Source of the DNA: an uncultured Thermoguttaceae bacterium
GTDB lineage: Bacteria; Planctomycetota; Planctomycetia; Pirellulales; Thermoguttaceae
Reading direction: 5' to 3'
Assembly (NCBI GenBank): GCA_934725735.1
Contig: CAKVCP010000014.1
Span: 1 to 28,693 of the forward strand
DNA length: 28,693 nt
The notes under the pieces: model-generated
Told to the model about the DNA's origin: nothing
Databases searched by the model: none
Seen by the model: only the letters and a program-made list of their open reading frames with translations
Translations under genes and position numbers: made by a program
Shown here: positions 15,476-23,110 of the stretch, in pieces
Position numbering within the stretch: the stretch's first letter is position 1
How the letters are laid out: each line of letters starts with the position of its first letter

Positions 15476-16867
15476 TTAAAGCGTCTCGCCGCTAAAAACG
15501 TCTCCGTCAAGCCCGACCAACTTCGTTTCCACGACGTCCCCCAGCGCGACGCTTCGCCCTGCGGGAACCTGAAACTGAACTTCGTAATATCGATCGGTCG
15601 TTCCGCGCGCGACGCTCGGAGCCAGGAGCGGCGTTTCGACGCTCTCGACGACGACTCGCGCGTTTCTCCCAATAAAACGCCGCGCAAAGCGTTCGCGCTC
15701 CTCCCGCGCGATCTTCTGCAAACGCGCGACGCGATCTTTCTTCACCGCCGGATCAACCTGGTCAGGGAGCCCTGCGGCGACCGTGCCGGGACGCGCGCTA
15801 AAGGGAAAGACGTGAACGCGCGAAAAACCGACCTCGCGCACGACGTCGCACGTCCTCTCGAATTGCGCCTCCGTTTCGCCAGGAAAGCCGACGATGACGT
15901 CCGTCGTGATCGTCGCGTCGGGAATGCGGCGATAGATTTCTTTGCATTTCTCGATATACGGCGCGCTCAGCCATCGTCTCTTCATCGCGCGCAAAACGGA
16001 GTCGTCGCCGCTTTGCATCGAGAGGTGGAAATGCGGGCAGACGATATCGGGGTAGCTTTCCACGACGGAAAGGATCTTGTCGCCAATCTCGACCGCTTCC
16101 AAGCTCCCCAAACGCACGCGCATTTGCGGCAAACGCAACTCCGCGATCGCGCGCAAAAGCTCCGCCAAACCAAAGCGGCGCTCCTCAGGAATCGCCTCTT
16201 GCCGCGCTTGATACTCCTCGAGGGTCAACCTCCTCTCGGCGGGATCGACGCCTTCCGCGCGCGCCGCGTCCAGCTCCGCTTGCGTCGGCGGATAGAGATC
16301 GAGCCCGTAATGCCCCAAGTGAATCCCGGTAAGGACGATCTCGCGATAGCCGTTTTCCGAAAGAGCTCGCGCTTCCGAGCAGACTTCTTCCGCCGGTCGG
16401 CTCCACAAATACGGTCGCGTCGTCGGGATGATGCAATACGCGCATCCGACGCGACACCCGTCTTGAATCTTCACGTAGGCGCGGCAGCGTTCCGCCAAAC
16501 GCGAAACCCTTTGAGGGATAATCTCCAGCCCGCGCGAGCGCAAAAATTCCGCCATGCGCCTCTTATCGACGACGACTTGCGACACATGCGGAAGGGACGC
16601 GACGCGCTCAGGATCGGACGACGCGTAGCACCCGCACACGACGATCTCGGCGTTGGGGAAAAGCCTGGAAAAATGCGCGACAAGCTTGCGACTCTTCGCG
16701 TCGCTCTCCGCCGTGACGGAACACGTGTTGATTAAAACGAGTCCGACGTTTTCCGGGGGCGTTTCGCGCTCCGCTTCAAACCATCCGTTTTCGAGAAACG
16801 CGGAACGGAGCCACTGCGTTTCATATTGATTGACCTTGCATCCGAGGGTCGTCGTTTTAAAAATCAT
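15476..16867 (-). CDS. mtaB: tRNA t6A37 methylthiotransferase, MtaB family
   Basis: Radical-SAM enzyme that adds a methylthio group to t6A at position 37 of ANN-decoding tRNAs, giving ms2t6A. The N-terminal domain has the extra iron-sulphur cysteines (Cys10 in LGCKVNQYE, Cys49 in NTCSVT, Cys80 in CGCYA). The radical-SAM cluster motif is CxxxCxxC with Cys138, Cys142 and Cys145 followed by IIP. GKIL-type and VGFPGETE motifs follow, and the C-terminus looks like a TRAM RNA-binding domain. LGCKVNQYE and DGCRVGCAYC favour MtaB over MiaB or RimO. The 463 residues exceed the usual 430-450 because of a charged insert at about 200-240. No strong SD precedes the ATG. The xylose isomerase gene ends about 140 nt upstream. 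Confidence 0.92.
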   Translation of the reverse strand: MIFKTTTLGCKVNQYETQWLRSAFLENGWFEAERETPPENVGLVLINTCSVTAESDAKSRKLVAHFSRLFPNAEIVVCGCYASSDPERVASLPHVSQVVVDKRRMAEFLRSRGLEIIPQRVSRLAERCRAYVKIQDGCRVGCAYCIIPTTRPYLWSRPAEEVCSEARALSENGYREIVLTGIHLGHYGLDLYPPTQAELDAARAEGVDPAERRLTLEEYQARQEAIPEERRFGLAELLRAIAELRLPQMRVRLGSLEAVEIGDKILSVVESYPDIVCPHFHLSMQSGDDSVLRAMKRRWLSAPYIEKCKEIYRRIPDATITTDVIVGFPGETEAQFERTCDVVREVGFSRVHVFPFSARPGTVAAGLPDQVDPAVKKDRVARLQKIAREERERFARRFIGRNARVVVESVETPLLAPSVARGTTDRYYEVQFQVPAGRSVALGDVVETKLVGLDGDVFSGETL

Positions 16868-17007
16868 CTTCGCACCGTCGTTTGTCTAAGAATTCGCTCC
16901 GCAGGAGGGTGGAGTATAAAAAACGCTCCCAAAAGTTTACGCCTTATAAAGCGGAACCTTCGGAAGCGTCGCGTTAAACCCGGTTTTTTAAAAACCGAAC
17001 GACGATC

Positions 17008-18039
17008 TCATTTTAAGATCGAATCGAGAATATACCAGTTGAGTTCTTCGTAATCGCGCGAACCGATCATTTCAGCGATCTTGGCGTCGTCGAGAGAACG
17101 GCTAATTTCAAGAAGGCGCAGGAAGATCTTGCGGCTATATTCGAGGTGCTTGAGGCAGACGTCGTCGCGCTGCGTGCGCAACACCTTGACGTCGAGACCG
17201 ACCCATTCGCCGTTCGTGCCGTAACCGTGCTTGTCGAGAACGCGAACCTGATTGAGGGCGCGGCGCGGATCGACCATGCCGAACGTCTGGTCTTGGTCGA
17301 ATTTCAGACCGTTTTGATCGTTAAGATGGACGCTCCAAAGCTTCTTGTGCGCGAGAGCGAATCCCATTTCTTCCGACGGGCAGAGGTTCGCAAGGATCGC
17401 GTGCGCCGTCTCGATAAGGCATCCGACGCGGTCGGGAGCGCTCGTCATCAATCCCATCGCGATCGCGTGACCGATCGTCGGAATGAACGCGTGATCGACC
17501 GGTTCGTTCGGCTTCGATTCGATCATAACGCGAATATCTTTGTTGTAGTCGAGAACCGTGTTGAGCGCTTCGGCGATCTGTTCGGTCGCAACGACGGGGT
17601 CTTTCGATTCGCGAATATAGGTGCCTTCGCGGGCAAGCCAGAAGACGATGTTCTTCGTGCCGAGCGCGGTCGCGATATCGGCGGTCGTCTTGAGACGTTC
17701 GATCGCGTATTTACGACATTCGGGGCAATTGGAGGTGAATCCGCCGTCGACGGTGTGCGGATCCATCCAGAGGCGAGGAGCGACAAATTCGGCGGTCAGT
17801 CCGTGATCGTCCAAAACCTTCTTGAGATCCTCGGCTTCTTTAATGATCTGCGACTTCGACTTGTTGTTAAGATCCGGAACGGCGTCGTCGTCATGGAACT
17901 GCACGCCGTCGAAGCCCAGCTTCTTGTATAGCTCGAGCTTATCGTTAAACGCGATCGTATGGCGCACTTCTGGGCCAAACGGATCGGCGCCCTCGTGAAT
18001 ATTCCACGGACCGAAAGAAAATCGGAATTCACCCTGCAT
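17008..18039 (-). CDS. Divergent xylose isomerase family protein
   Basis: A 343-residue TIM-barrel sugar isomerase closest in pattern to the short (actinobacterial) xylose isomerases, without a signal peptide and so cytoplasmic. Matching positions are FSFGPWN..DPFG (7-22), GVQFHDDD with His49 and Asp52, IESKPNEP with Glu174 and Lys176, IPTIGHA, IETAH with Glu210 and His213, NDQNGLKFDQD with Asp248 and Asp250, and LDVK with Asp283. The position of the metal-1 ligand Asp245 of Streptomyces xylose isomerase is His238 here, as in rhamnose isomerase-type metal sites, so another sugar may be the substrate. The SD AAAGGAG lies 6 nt before the ATG and a near-consensus promoter stands upstream, so the gene is probably transcribed alone. 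Confidence 0.85.
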   Translation of the reverse strand: MQGEFRFSFGPWNIHEGADPFGPEVRHTIAFNDKLELYKKLGFDGVQFHDDDAVPDLNNKSKSQIIKEAEDLKKVLDDHGLTAEFVAPRLWMDPHTVDGGFTSNCPECRKYAIERLKTTADIATALGTKNIVFWLAREGTYIRESKDPVVATEQIAEALNTVLDYNKDIRVMIESKPNEPVDHAFIPTIGHAIAMGLMTSAPDRVGCLIETAHAILANLCPSEEMGFALAHKKLWSVHLNDQNGLKFDQDQTFGMVDPRRALNQVRVLDKHGYGTNGEWVGLDVKVLRTQRDDVCLKHLEYSRKIFLRLLEISRSLDDAKIAEMIGSRDYEELNWYILDSILK

Positions 18040-18124
18040 AGATCACTCCTTTAACAAATGAAAACAGCGACGCGATCAAGACGCATCAACAAATCGAGCG
18101 TCACACTAAATTGACTACGGAGAT

Positions 18125-18153
18125 ATTGTAAAAACTGACAAATTGAAAGTCAA
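18125..18153 (-). promoter_or_regulatory. Sigma-70-type promoter of the xylose isomerase-like gene
   Basis: On the minus strand TTGACT (18153-18148) and TACAAT (18130-18125) are separated by exactly 17 nt. It overlaps the last codons of tatD and would start transcription near 18118, about 80 nt before the isomerase start. Confidence 0.8.
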
Positions 18154-19070
18154 GAATTTTTCGAAGTTTCCGATTTTTTTGGCCAATTTGCAAGAAAACG
18201 CTTTTCGTTAATCGCGAGTTGACGGAAGAAGTCGTCGGTCGAGACTTTTCGAATCCGCGCAATTTCCTCCGCCGTGCGCAGAAGAGAACCCGGCTCGGCA
18301 AGGCGCGCGCCGTTGCTTGTCACGGGCGCGACGATCGTCGTTTGACGCGGCGCGGAATCGTCCTGCTGTCCGTAGCCGTCGGGAGGCAGAAGGGTCGGGC
18401 CGTCCGACTCGAGAAGGATGCGGTCGCGCGGAACTGCGGCGACACATTCGCGAGAAAAACGCGCCCTCGGCGTTACCGAACGGTTAGAGAAGGAGAAGAA
18501 CGCCCCGTAATCCAAAGCGCGCTCGATCTCTTGCCGCGTCGCCTGCCAGCTGTGAAGGATCCACGCGGGAACGCGCGAAAAATATTTCATTATTTCCAGG
18601 ATGCGGAAATTGGCGCGAACGGAGTGGAGGGTGACGGGAATCGCGCGGTCGTTAGCGAGTTGGAGCTGGGCGAGGAAGAGCTCTTCCTGCTCTTTCTGCA
18701 ACGTTTCGTCGCACTGACGCACGGCAAAATCGAGCCCCACTTCCCCTAAAGCGGCTTTTGTGACGCCGTCCTTGGCGACGTAAGAATCGAGGAACATCGT
18801 CAGCGCGCCGAGCCAGTCTCCTTGAATACGACGGCACGACCACGGATGAACGCCAAAAGAAGGATAGATCGAGTCAAAACGTCGCGCAAGTTCTGCGGTG
18901 CGGTTCCAATCCGCAGGAGAAGCGCTCACGCACAGAAAGCGTTCGATTCCGCACTCCTTGGCGCACGCAAGATATTGGCCGACTTCGTCCCACGTTTCGC
19001 CAAATCGTCTGTCTTGAAGGTGGACGTGCGCGTCGATAAAGCCATGTTCCTTAGTTTCGGCATTAGTCAT
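18150..19070 (-). CDS. TatD family metal-dependent hydrolase (deoxyribonuclease-like)
   Basis: A 306-residue amidohydrolase-fold enzyme; characterised TatD proteins are metal-dependent DNases/exonucleases in the cytoplasm. Ligand motifs are in place: DAHVH with His15 and His17, LGEVGLD with Glu110, TLHS with His149, LHSW with His173, and ESDGP with Asp223. FGVHPW near 72-77 is also typical. It is longer than the usual 255-265 because of an insert after the ESDGP motif (about 230-265). The start codon overlaps the last 8 nt of the upstream protease gene, and a consensus SD lies inside that gene, so the two are translationally coupled. The cellular substrate is not predictable. Confidence 0.92.
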   Translation of the reverse strand: MTNAETKEHGFIDAHVHLQDRRFGETWDEVGQYLACAKECGIERFLCVSASPADWNRTAELARRFDSIYPSFGVHPWSCRRIQGDWLGALTMFLDSYVAKDGVTKAALGEVGLDFAVRQCDETLQKEQEELFLAQLQLANDRAIPVTLHSVRANFRILEIMKYFSRVPAWILHSWQATRQEIERALDYGAFFSFSNRSVTPRARFSRECVAAVPRDRILLESDGPTLLPPDGYGQQDDSAPRQTTIVAPVTSNGARLAEPGSLLRTAEEIARIRKVSTDDFFRQLAINEKRFLANWPKKSETSKNS

Positions 19071-20679
19071 TATTCAGATTCACCTCCATGAAATACGGGC
19101 GTCCCTTTCGAATCAGATAAACGCGCGCCGCTCCAGAGTCGACCCCGGCGAATTCGTCGATTCGCTTAGCGATATAGTACATGTTCTCGATTGAGGCGAC
19201 GCTCAGTTGTCCCTCCGCCTTGTCGCCGACGCCAAATCCGAAGATGAAGTCCCCTTCTTGAATCCTAGCGTCGCCTTGCGCGAAGAGTCCGTTGGGGTCG
19301 ACCTTAGTAACGTTCACGCCGCCGGAGGGCACGAAGTTAAAATCTCCGATCGACACCGCTTGAAGATTCGGGAAACGTTCGCGGTATTCCTTCTCCGTCG
19401 CGGTCTCCGCCTCGACGCCGAACGTTTTCCACACAAGGCGTTCCACAACGCTCGCTCCGGAAGAGGATTCGCGATTAGATTCCGCGGCGACTTCGAAAGA
19501 GACGGGGGAACTCTCCTCGGAAAAGGACGTCTCGGTAGAGGCTTTTTGGTATTTCTTTTGGGAAGCGGAGGCGACGACGGAAGCGCTCTTTGCGGCGGCG
19601 AGGTCGCTGAAGGCGATCGTCGCGTCAAGACCGGAACCGTTGCGTTCGAAGACGAGATTGGCGACGTCGCTCAAGCCTAAGCCGATGAGGGAACATGTGA
19701 AATCAAGGGAGGTATGAATCGCGTATCCGTTGGAAGAGATCAAGACGTCGCCGGGTTTGACCCCCGCTTGCGCGGCGGGACTGTTCTTGTCGACCGCTTC
19801 GACGACGAGGTAATCTTCGCCGTTGCCGTCCGCGGGATAATCGACGGCTTCGGAATCGATCACGCGGAATTTCAAGCCGTGGTGAGTCATCTTAGCGACG
19901 GTTTGACGAATCATTCTCTCGGCGACCTCGGAGACGACGTCGACGGGAATCGCGAAGGCGATATTCTCCGCCTCCTCGCGCACAGCGGCGTTCAATCCGA
20001 TCATCTCGCCGTCGACGTTGATCAGAGGGCCGCCCGAATTGCCGGGATTGATCGCGGCGTCCGTTTGGATGACGCTCGCGTAGGAAAGATTCTCGTTTAC
20101 TTCGAGAGGACGATCGGTCCAGCTAATGATGCCGCGCGACACGGAGCAGCTGTATCCGTACGGATTGCCGATCGCGTAGACGTCTTCGGCAAGCTGAACG
20201 CGGTCGGAACGTCCCATGCGAATCTTCTTCAGAGGCTTCTTCGGCTTAATCTTCAAGATCGCCAGATCGGTGGCGACGTCGTTGCGCACCAACTCCACGT
20301 CGCGATAACGTTCGCCGTCCGCAGTGATTACTTCAAGCTTGAGCAACCCCTTCACCACGTGGTAATTAGTCAGGATATACCCTCTTTCGTCGACGACGAC
20401 TCCCGTTCCCATGCCGTTGAAAACGTCGTAATGAGCGCCGCGTCCCGCCGTTCTTGGACTCGCCTCATATTGCTTTTCGCCCTGAATGCTCACGACCGAC
20501 TGGCTGACCTCGTTGACGATATTCACGAAACGAGGTCTCTCCGTGCGCGTCCAACGCTCCTGCGTCGTCTGTTCTTGGGCGGGTAACGCCGAACAACACG
20601 CGACGCAGAACAAAAGGAATCCGACGCCGAAAGCGCGCATCCCCTTTGCTTGTGTCAATAGAGTAATGATTTTTGTCAT
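19063..20679 (-). CDS. Exported trypsin-like serine protease, DegP/HtrA family, with PDZ domains
   Basis: Envelope quality-control protease. Counting from the chosen ATG, residues 1-35 form a signal peptide (hydrophobic AFGVGFLLFCVACCSALPAQ). The catalytic triad is His107 in TNYHVV, Asp138 in ATDLAILK and Ser215 in NPGNSGGPL. A PDZ domain follows at about 280-365 (SPAAQAGVKPGDVLISSNG); a low-complexity Ser/Ala/Glu stretch and a second, more divergent PDZ-like region (about 440-538, ending FMEVNLNND) complete the 538 residues. The frame is open 60 codons further upstream to 20859, but that extension would place charged residues before the signal peptide, so 20679 is preferred despite a weak ribosome-binding site; 20643 is a further possibility. 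tatD overlaps its stop. Confidence 0.92.
   Translation of the reverse strand: MTKIITLLTQAKGMRAFGVGFLLFCVACCSALPAQEQTTQERWTRTERPRFVNIVNEVSQSVVSIQGEKQYEASPRTAGRGAHYDVFNGMGTGVVVDERGYILTNYHVVKGLLKLEVITADGERYRDVELVRNDVATDLAILKIKPKKPLKKIRMGRSDRVQLAEDVYAIGNPYGYSCSVSRGIISWTDRPLEVNENLSYASVIQTDAAINPGNSGGPLINVDGEMIGLNAAVREEAENIAFAIPVDVVSEVAERMIRQTVAKMTHHGLKFRVIDSEAVDYPADGNGEDYLVVEAVDKNSPAAQAGVKPGDVLISSNGYAIHTSLDFTCSLIGLGLSDVANLVFERNGSGLDATIAFSDLAAAKSASVVASASQKKYQKASTETSFSEESSPVSFEVAAESNRESSSGASVVERLVWKTFGVEAETATEKEYRERFPNLQAVSIGDFNFVPSGGVNVTKVDPNGLFAQGDARIQEGDFIFGFGVGDKAEGQLSVASIENMYYIAKRIDEFAGVDSGAARVYLIRKGRPYFMEVNLNND
19080..19087 (-). promoter_or_regulatory. Consensus ribosome-binding site for tatD inside the protease gene
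   Basis: The minus strand reads GGAGGTGA, the full anti-16S complement, 9 nt before the tatD ATG at 19070 and within the last codons of the protease gene. Confidence 0.8.
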
Positions 20680-21009
20680 GGAACAACCGTAAATATTAAC
20701 GAAGTCGAGCGAGATCGTCTTCGTCGTCGTTTCGGGCCCCTCTTTGCGCGAGATCCCTTGACGATCAGCCCTTTCTTTCTTTCCGTTCGCAATTTCGTTC
20801 CGGATAACAATCCTAAGAATCAAAACAATGTGAACAGCTGTTAAATCGGCTACATTCATTCCCCGTCTTCAACGAAAGAGGCGGAAAAATCGAAAAAGGT
20901 TGAGTAAGGCGCGTCATAATCGCGCGTTCCCTATAACTGCGCTCTTCGGCACAATCGAACACTAGGGTGAAAAGAATGGCAAAAGTTGGGAAAAAAACGC
21001 GCTCAATAC
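20680..21009. other. Intergenic region between the divergent protease and secreted-protein genes
   Basis: No gene is supported here. It holds the protease leader and an unlocated protease promoter on the minus strand. A perfect 10-bp palindrome AACAGCTGTT (20833-20842) and a GGCGCG...CGCGCG inverted motif (about 20909-20928) could be operator sites, but neither is tied to a recognised regulator. Confidence 0.45.
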
Positions 21010-21038
21010 TTGAAAACGATCAAGCTCCGATTTATTAT
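21010..21038 (+). promoter_or_regulatory. Sigma-70-type promoter of the secreted Met/Gly-rich protein gene
   Basis: TTGAAA at 21010-21015 and TATTAT at 21033-21038 are separated by exactly 17 nt. Transcription would begin near 21045, about 55 nt before the ATG at 21099. Confidence 0.7.
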
Positions 21039-21098
21039 ATCAGGTTGGATAGTCGTCCATTTTTATCATTTGACGCAGTTTTCGTCAGGAGTCGGAAT

Positions 21099-21935
21099 AT
21101 GTTAAAAGACAGACTTTATCAGGCGTCTTTAAGCCTTGCGGCGTTCGTAGCGCTGGGCGCGACGTCGGCGGTCGTTGCTCAGAACGACGCGGCTTCCACA
21201 GGGACGCGCCCCTTGGCGGCGAAATCGATTCGCCCTATGCAGCGCGAAGAAATCCCGGCGAATAAAGCGCCAAACCTCTATGATGAAACCTCGGACGAGT
21301 TCGATTACTTCCGCGAAGAACTCGGACGTTCCGAGACGTCGACCTCGACGAAGAAACGTCTCGCGCAGATCGCCGCGCGTAAGGTCTATGACGATCCGAA
21401 CGACAAGCCCGCCGCCGACGGCTCTCCTTTCGTCGATATCTACGCCGATATCGTCTCCGACGGCGAGCCCTTTGAAGACCCGAACGATCCCGACGTTATC
21501 TATTACGCCGACGAACATAACATCCTCGTGAAGGCCGCGACGTTCTGCAAACAGGCGACGTCGATCCTCAAGTTTTTCTCCGGCCCCCTGGGAGCCGACT
21601 CGCGCGACGGTTCGATGGGAACTCGAACCGAAATGGAAGTCATGCCTTCCTACGACATGACCTCTACGGGAAGCATGAGCGGAATGGAAGGCCCAGGCGG
21701 CGCCAAACCGCAAGCGGATAAGCCCGCTCCCGAAAGCAAAGTCGACGACACGAAGATCATCTTCCCCGATCCGGTCGACAATCCCTACAAATCGGAACTC
21801 GGCCCCGCCGTCGATCCCTTCGATCTCTTCAAAGCGGATCGCGACTTCAAACCCGCCCCCGCGAAAAATGTCGGCCCCGGTTCGATGGGCTCCATGAGTC
21901 CCATGGGGTCCGGTTATCCGATGGAAGAGCCGTGA
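21099..21935 (+). CDS. Secreted protein of unknown function, Met/Gly/Ser-rich C-terminus
   Basis: A 278-residue exported protein that was not recognised. Residues 1-27 are a clear signal peptide (MLKDRLYQ, hydrophobic core, cleavage after VVA). The mature part is acidic and polar (many Asp, Glu, Asn and Pro) and includes an Asp/Pro-rich segment (DDPNDKP, FEDPNDPDVIYY) around 110-150. From about residue 170 it becomes rich in Met, Gly, Ser and Pro (GSMGTRTEMEV, MTSTGSMSGMEGPGG, GPGSMGSMSPMGSGYPM). The frame is open upstream to a GTG at 20967, but the promoter at 21010-21038 lies inside that stretch and AGGAG stands 7 nt before the ATG at 21099, so the shorter start is used. About 140 nt separate it from the metal-binding protein gene. 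Confidence 0.75.
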   Translation: MLKDRLYQASLSLAAFVALGATSAVVAQNDAASTGTRPLAAKSIRPMQREEIPANKAPNLYDETSDEFDYFREELGRSETSTSTKKRLAQIAARKVYDDPNDKPAADGSPFVDIYADIVSDGEPFEDPNDPDVIYYADEHNILVKAATFCKQATSILKFFSGPLGADSRDGSMGTRTEMEVMPSYDMTSTGSMSGMEGPGGAKPQADKPAPESKVDDTKIIFPDPVDNPYKSELGPAVDPFDLFKADRDFKPAPAKNVGPGSMGSMSPMGSGYPMEEP

Positions 21936-22075
21936 TTGTCTTACGCGAGAATCTTTCGCCTCTATTTACACTATTCTCCCGTTAGTCGTTCGCTCTCCCA
22001 CGAGCCTACGGTCAACGGGATTATTTTTTGTCACGACGCCAACGCGTTTTTTCTCATTGTCCAGGAAACGTCGTC

Positions 22076-23104
22076 ATGCCTCAACCACTTCAACAAAAAC
22101 GCTTCTTCGTTCTAGCGGTCGTCTCGCTTGCGCTCCTCGCCCTTGTCATGACGCTCATGATCGCGGGATATGGAAAAATTAAAGCGGTCAAAGAACGTGA
22201 GAAAAACGCGCGCGATCCCAATAAATTGCAGGTTCTCGTCGCCGTCGATCCCTGCGCCTACTTCGTCGAAAGGATCGGAGACGACCGCGTCCAAGTTGCG
22301 ACGCTCACCCCCGAGGGAAAATCCCCCGAGACCTTCGCCCCTACCCCCGCGCAACTCGCCGATTTCGCGTCGTCGCAGCTCTTCTTCCTCACGGGCCTCC
22401 CCGTCGAAGAGCGTTTTCTCGCCAATATCCAGTCAATCGCTCCTAACGCCGTGGTCGTCGACCTGCGTCGCGGACTCGAACTCCTCCCTAATCCTCACCG
22501 CCATAGCCATGAGGGAGAGGACGCCGACGAAGACGCCCCCGCCCATGACCACGCCGACCATGACGAAGAGGAACTCTCCTCCCTCGATCCGCATCTTTGG
22601 ACGAGCCCGCAGATCGCTCGCTCGATCGTCGCCAAGATTCTCGAAGCGCTCATCCAACTCGCGCCCGACGCGGAAGATACGTTCCGCGCGAACGCCGCCA
22701 AGCTCGATCAAGAACTCGCCGACCTCCAAACGCGAACTCGCGACGCCCTCGCCCCGTTCCAAGGCAATTTCTTCCTCGTCTTCCACCCCGCGTACGGATA
22801 CTACGCGCGGGAATTCGGAGTCGAACAACGAGCGATCGAAAACGAAGGAAAGACGCCCTCCCCTCGCGAACTCGAGGAACTCGTGCGCGACTCGCGCGAA
22901 CAGAGGGTCGCCGCGCTCATCGTTCAACCGGAATTTAACCGCGCGTCCGCCCAGGTCGTCGCCGACGCTCTCGGCGCGACGATCGTCGTCCACTCCCCTC
23001 TTCAAAAAGACTATTTCGAAAATATTGACGAACTCACCGCCGCTATTCTTCAAAGTTTCGGTGTAAAAAGACCTGCGGCGCTACCCGTCTATTCAAGGAG
23101 ATAA
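22076..23104 (+). CDS. ZnuA/TroA-like metal-binding periplasmic protein, membrane-anchored
   Basis: A 342-residue solute-binding protein of the cluster 9 (Zn/Mn) family. Residues about 10-30 form an uncleaved or weakly cleaved membrane anchor (FFVLAVVSLALLALVMTLMIAGY). The family pattern runs from VLVAVDPCAYFVERIG through TPTPAQLADF-type sequence, DPHLWTSP with His173, FHPAYGYYAREFG with His237, and a C-terminal HSPL..DYFENI. A His/Asp/Glu-rich loop lies at about 141-162, as in zinc-binding members. The first metal ligand, His in the usual SPHxY/F motif, is Glu85 here (GKSPETFAP), and the usual C-terminal Asp appears as His306-Ser. No permease or ATPase gene is beside it. The ATG at 22076 has AGGA 9 nt upstream; a TTG at 22028 is less likely. 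It is the first gene of a tight run with three followers. Confidence 0.88.
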   Translation: MPQPLQQKRFFVLAVVSLALLALVMTLMIAGYGKIKAVKEREKNARDPNKLQVLVAVDPCAYFVERIGDDRVQVATLTPEGKSPETFAPTPAQLADFASSQLFFLTGLPVEERFLANIQSIAPNAVVVDLRRGLELLPNPHRHSHEGEDADEDAPAHDHADHDEEELSSLDPHLWTSPQIARSIVAKILEALIQLAPDAEDTFRANAAKLDQELADLQTRTRDALAPFQGNFFLVFHPAYGYYAREFGVEQRAIENEGKTPSPRELEELVRDSREQRVAALIVQPEFNRASAQVVADALGATIVVHSPLQKDYFENIDELTAAILQSFGVKRPAALPVYSRR

Positions 23105-23110
23105 CGCGTC

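Noticed and set aside
15461..16735. 424-codon plus-strand reading frame opposite mtaB
   Set aside because: Antisense shadow of a radical-SAM gene with all its cysteines; the composition (Arg/Asp-rich) is typical of such shadows.
20967..21098. Upstream extension of the secreted protein gene from a GTG
   Set aside because: A promoter lies at 21010-21038 and the signal peptide with a good ribosome-binding site begins at 21099.
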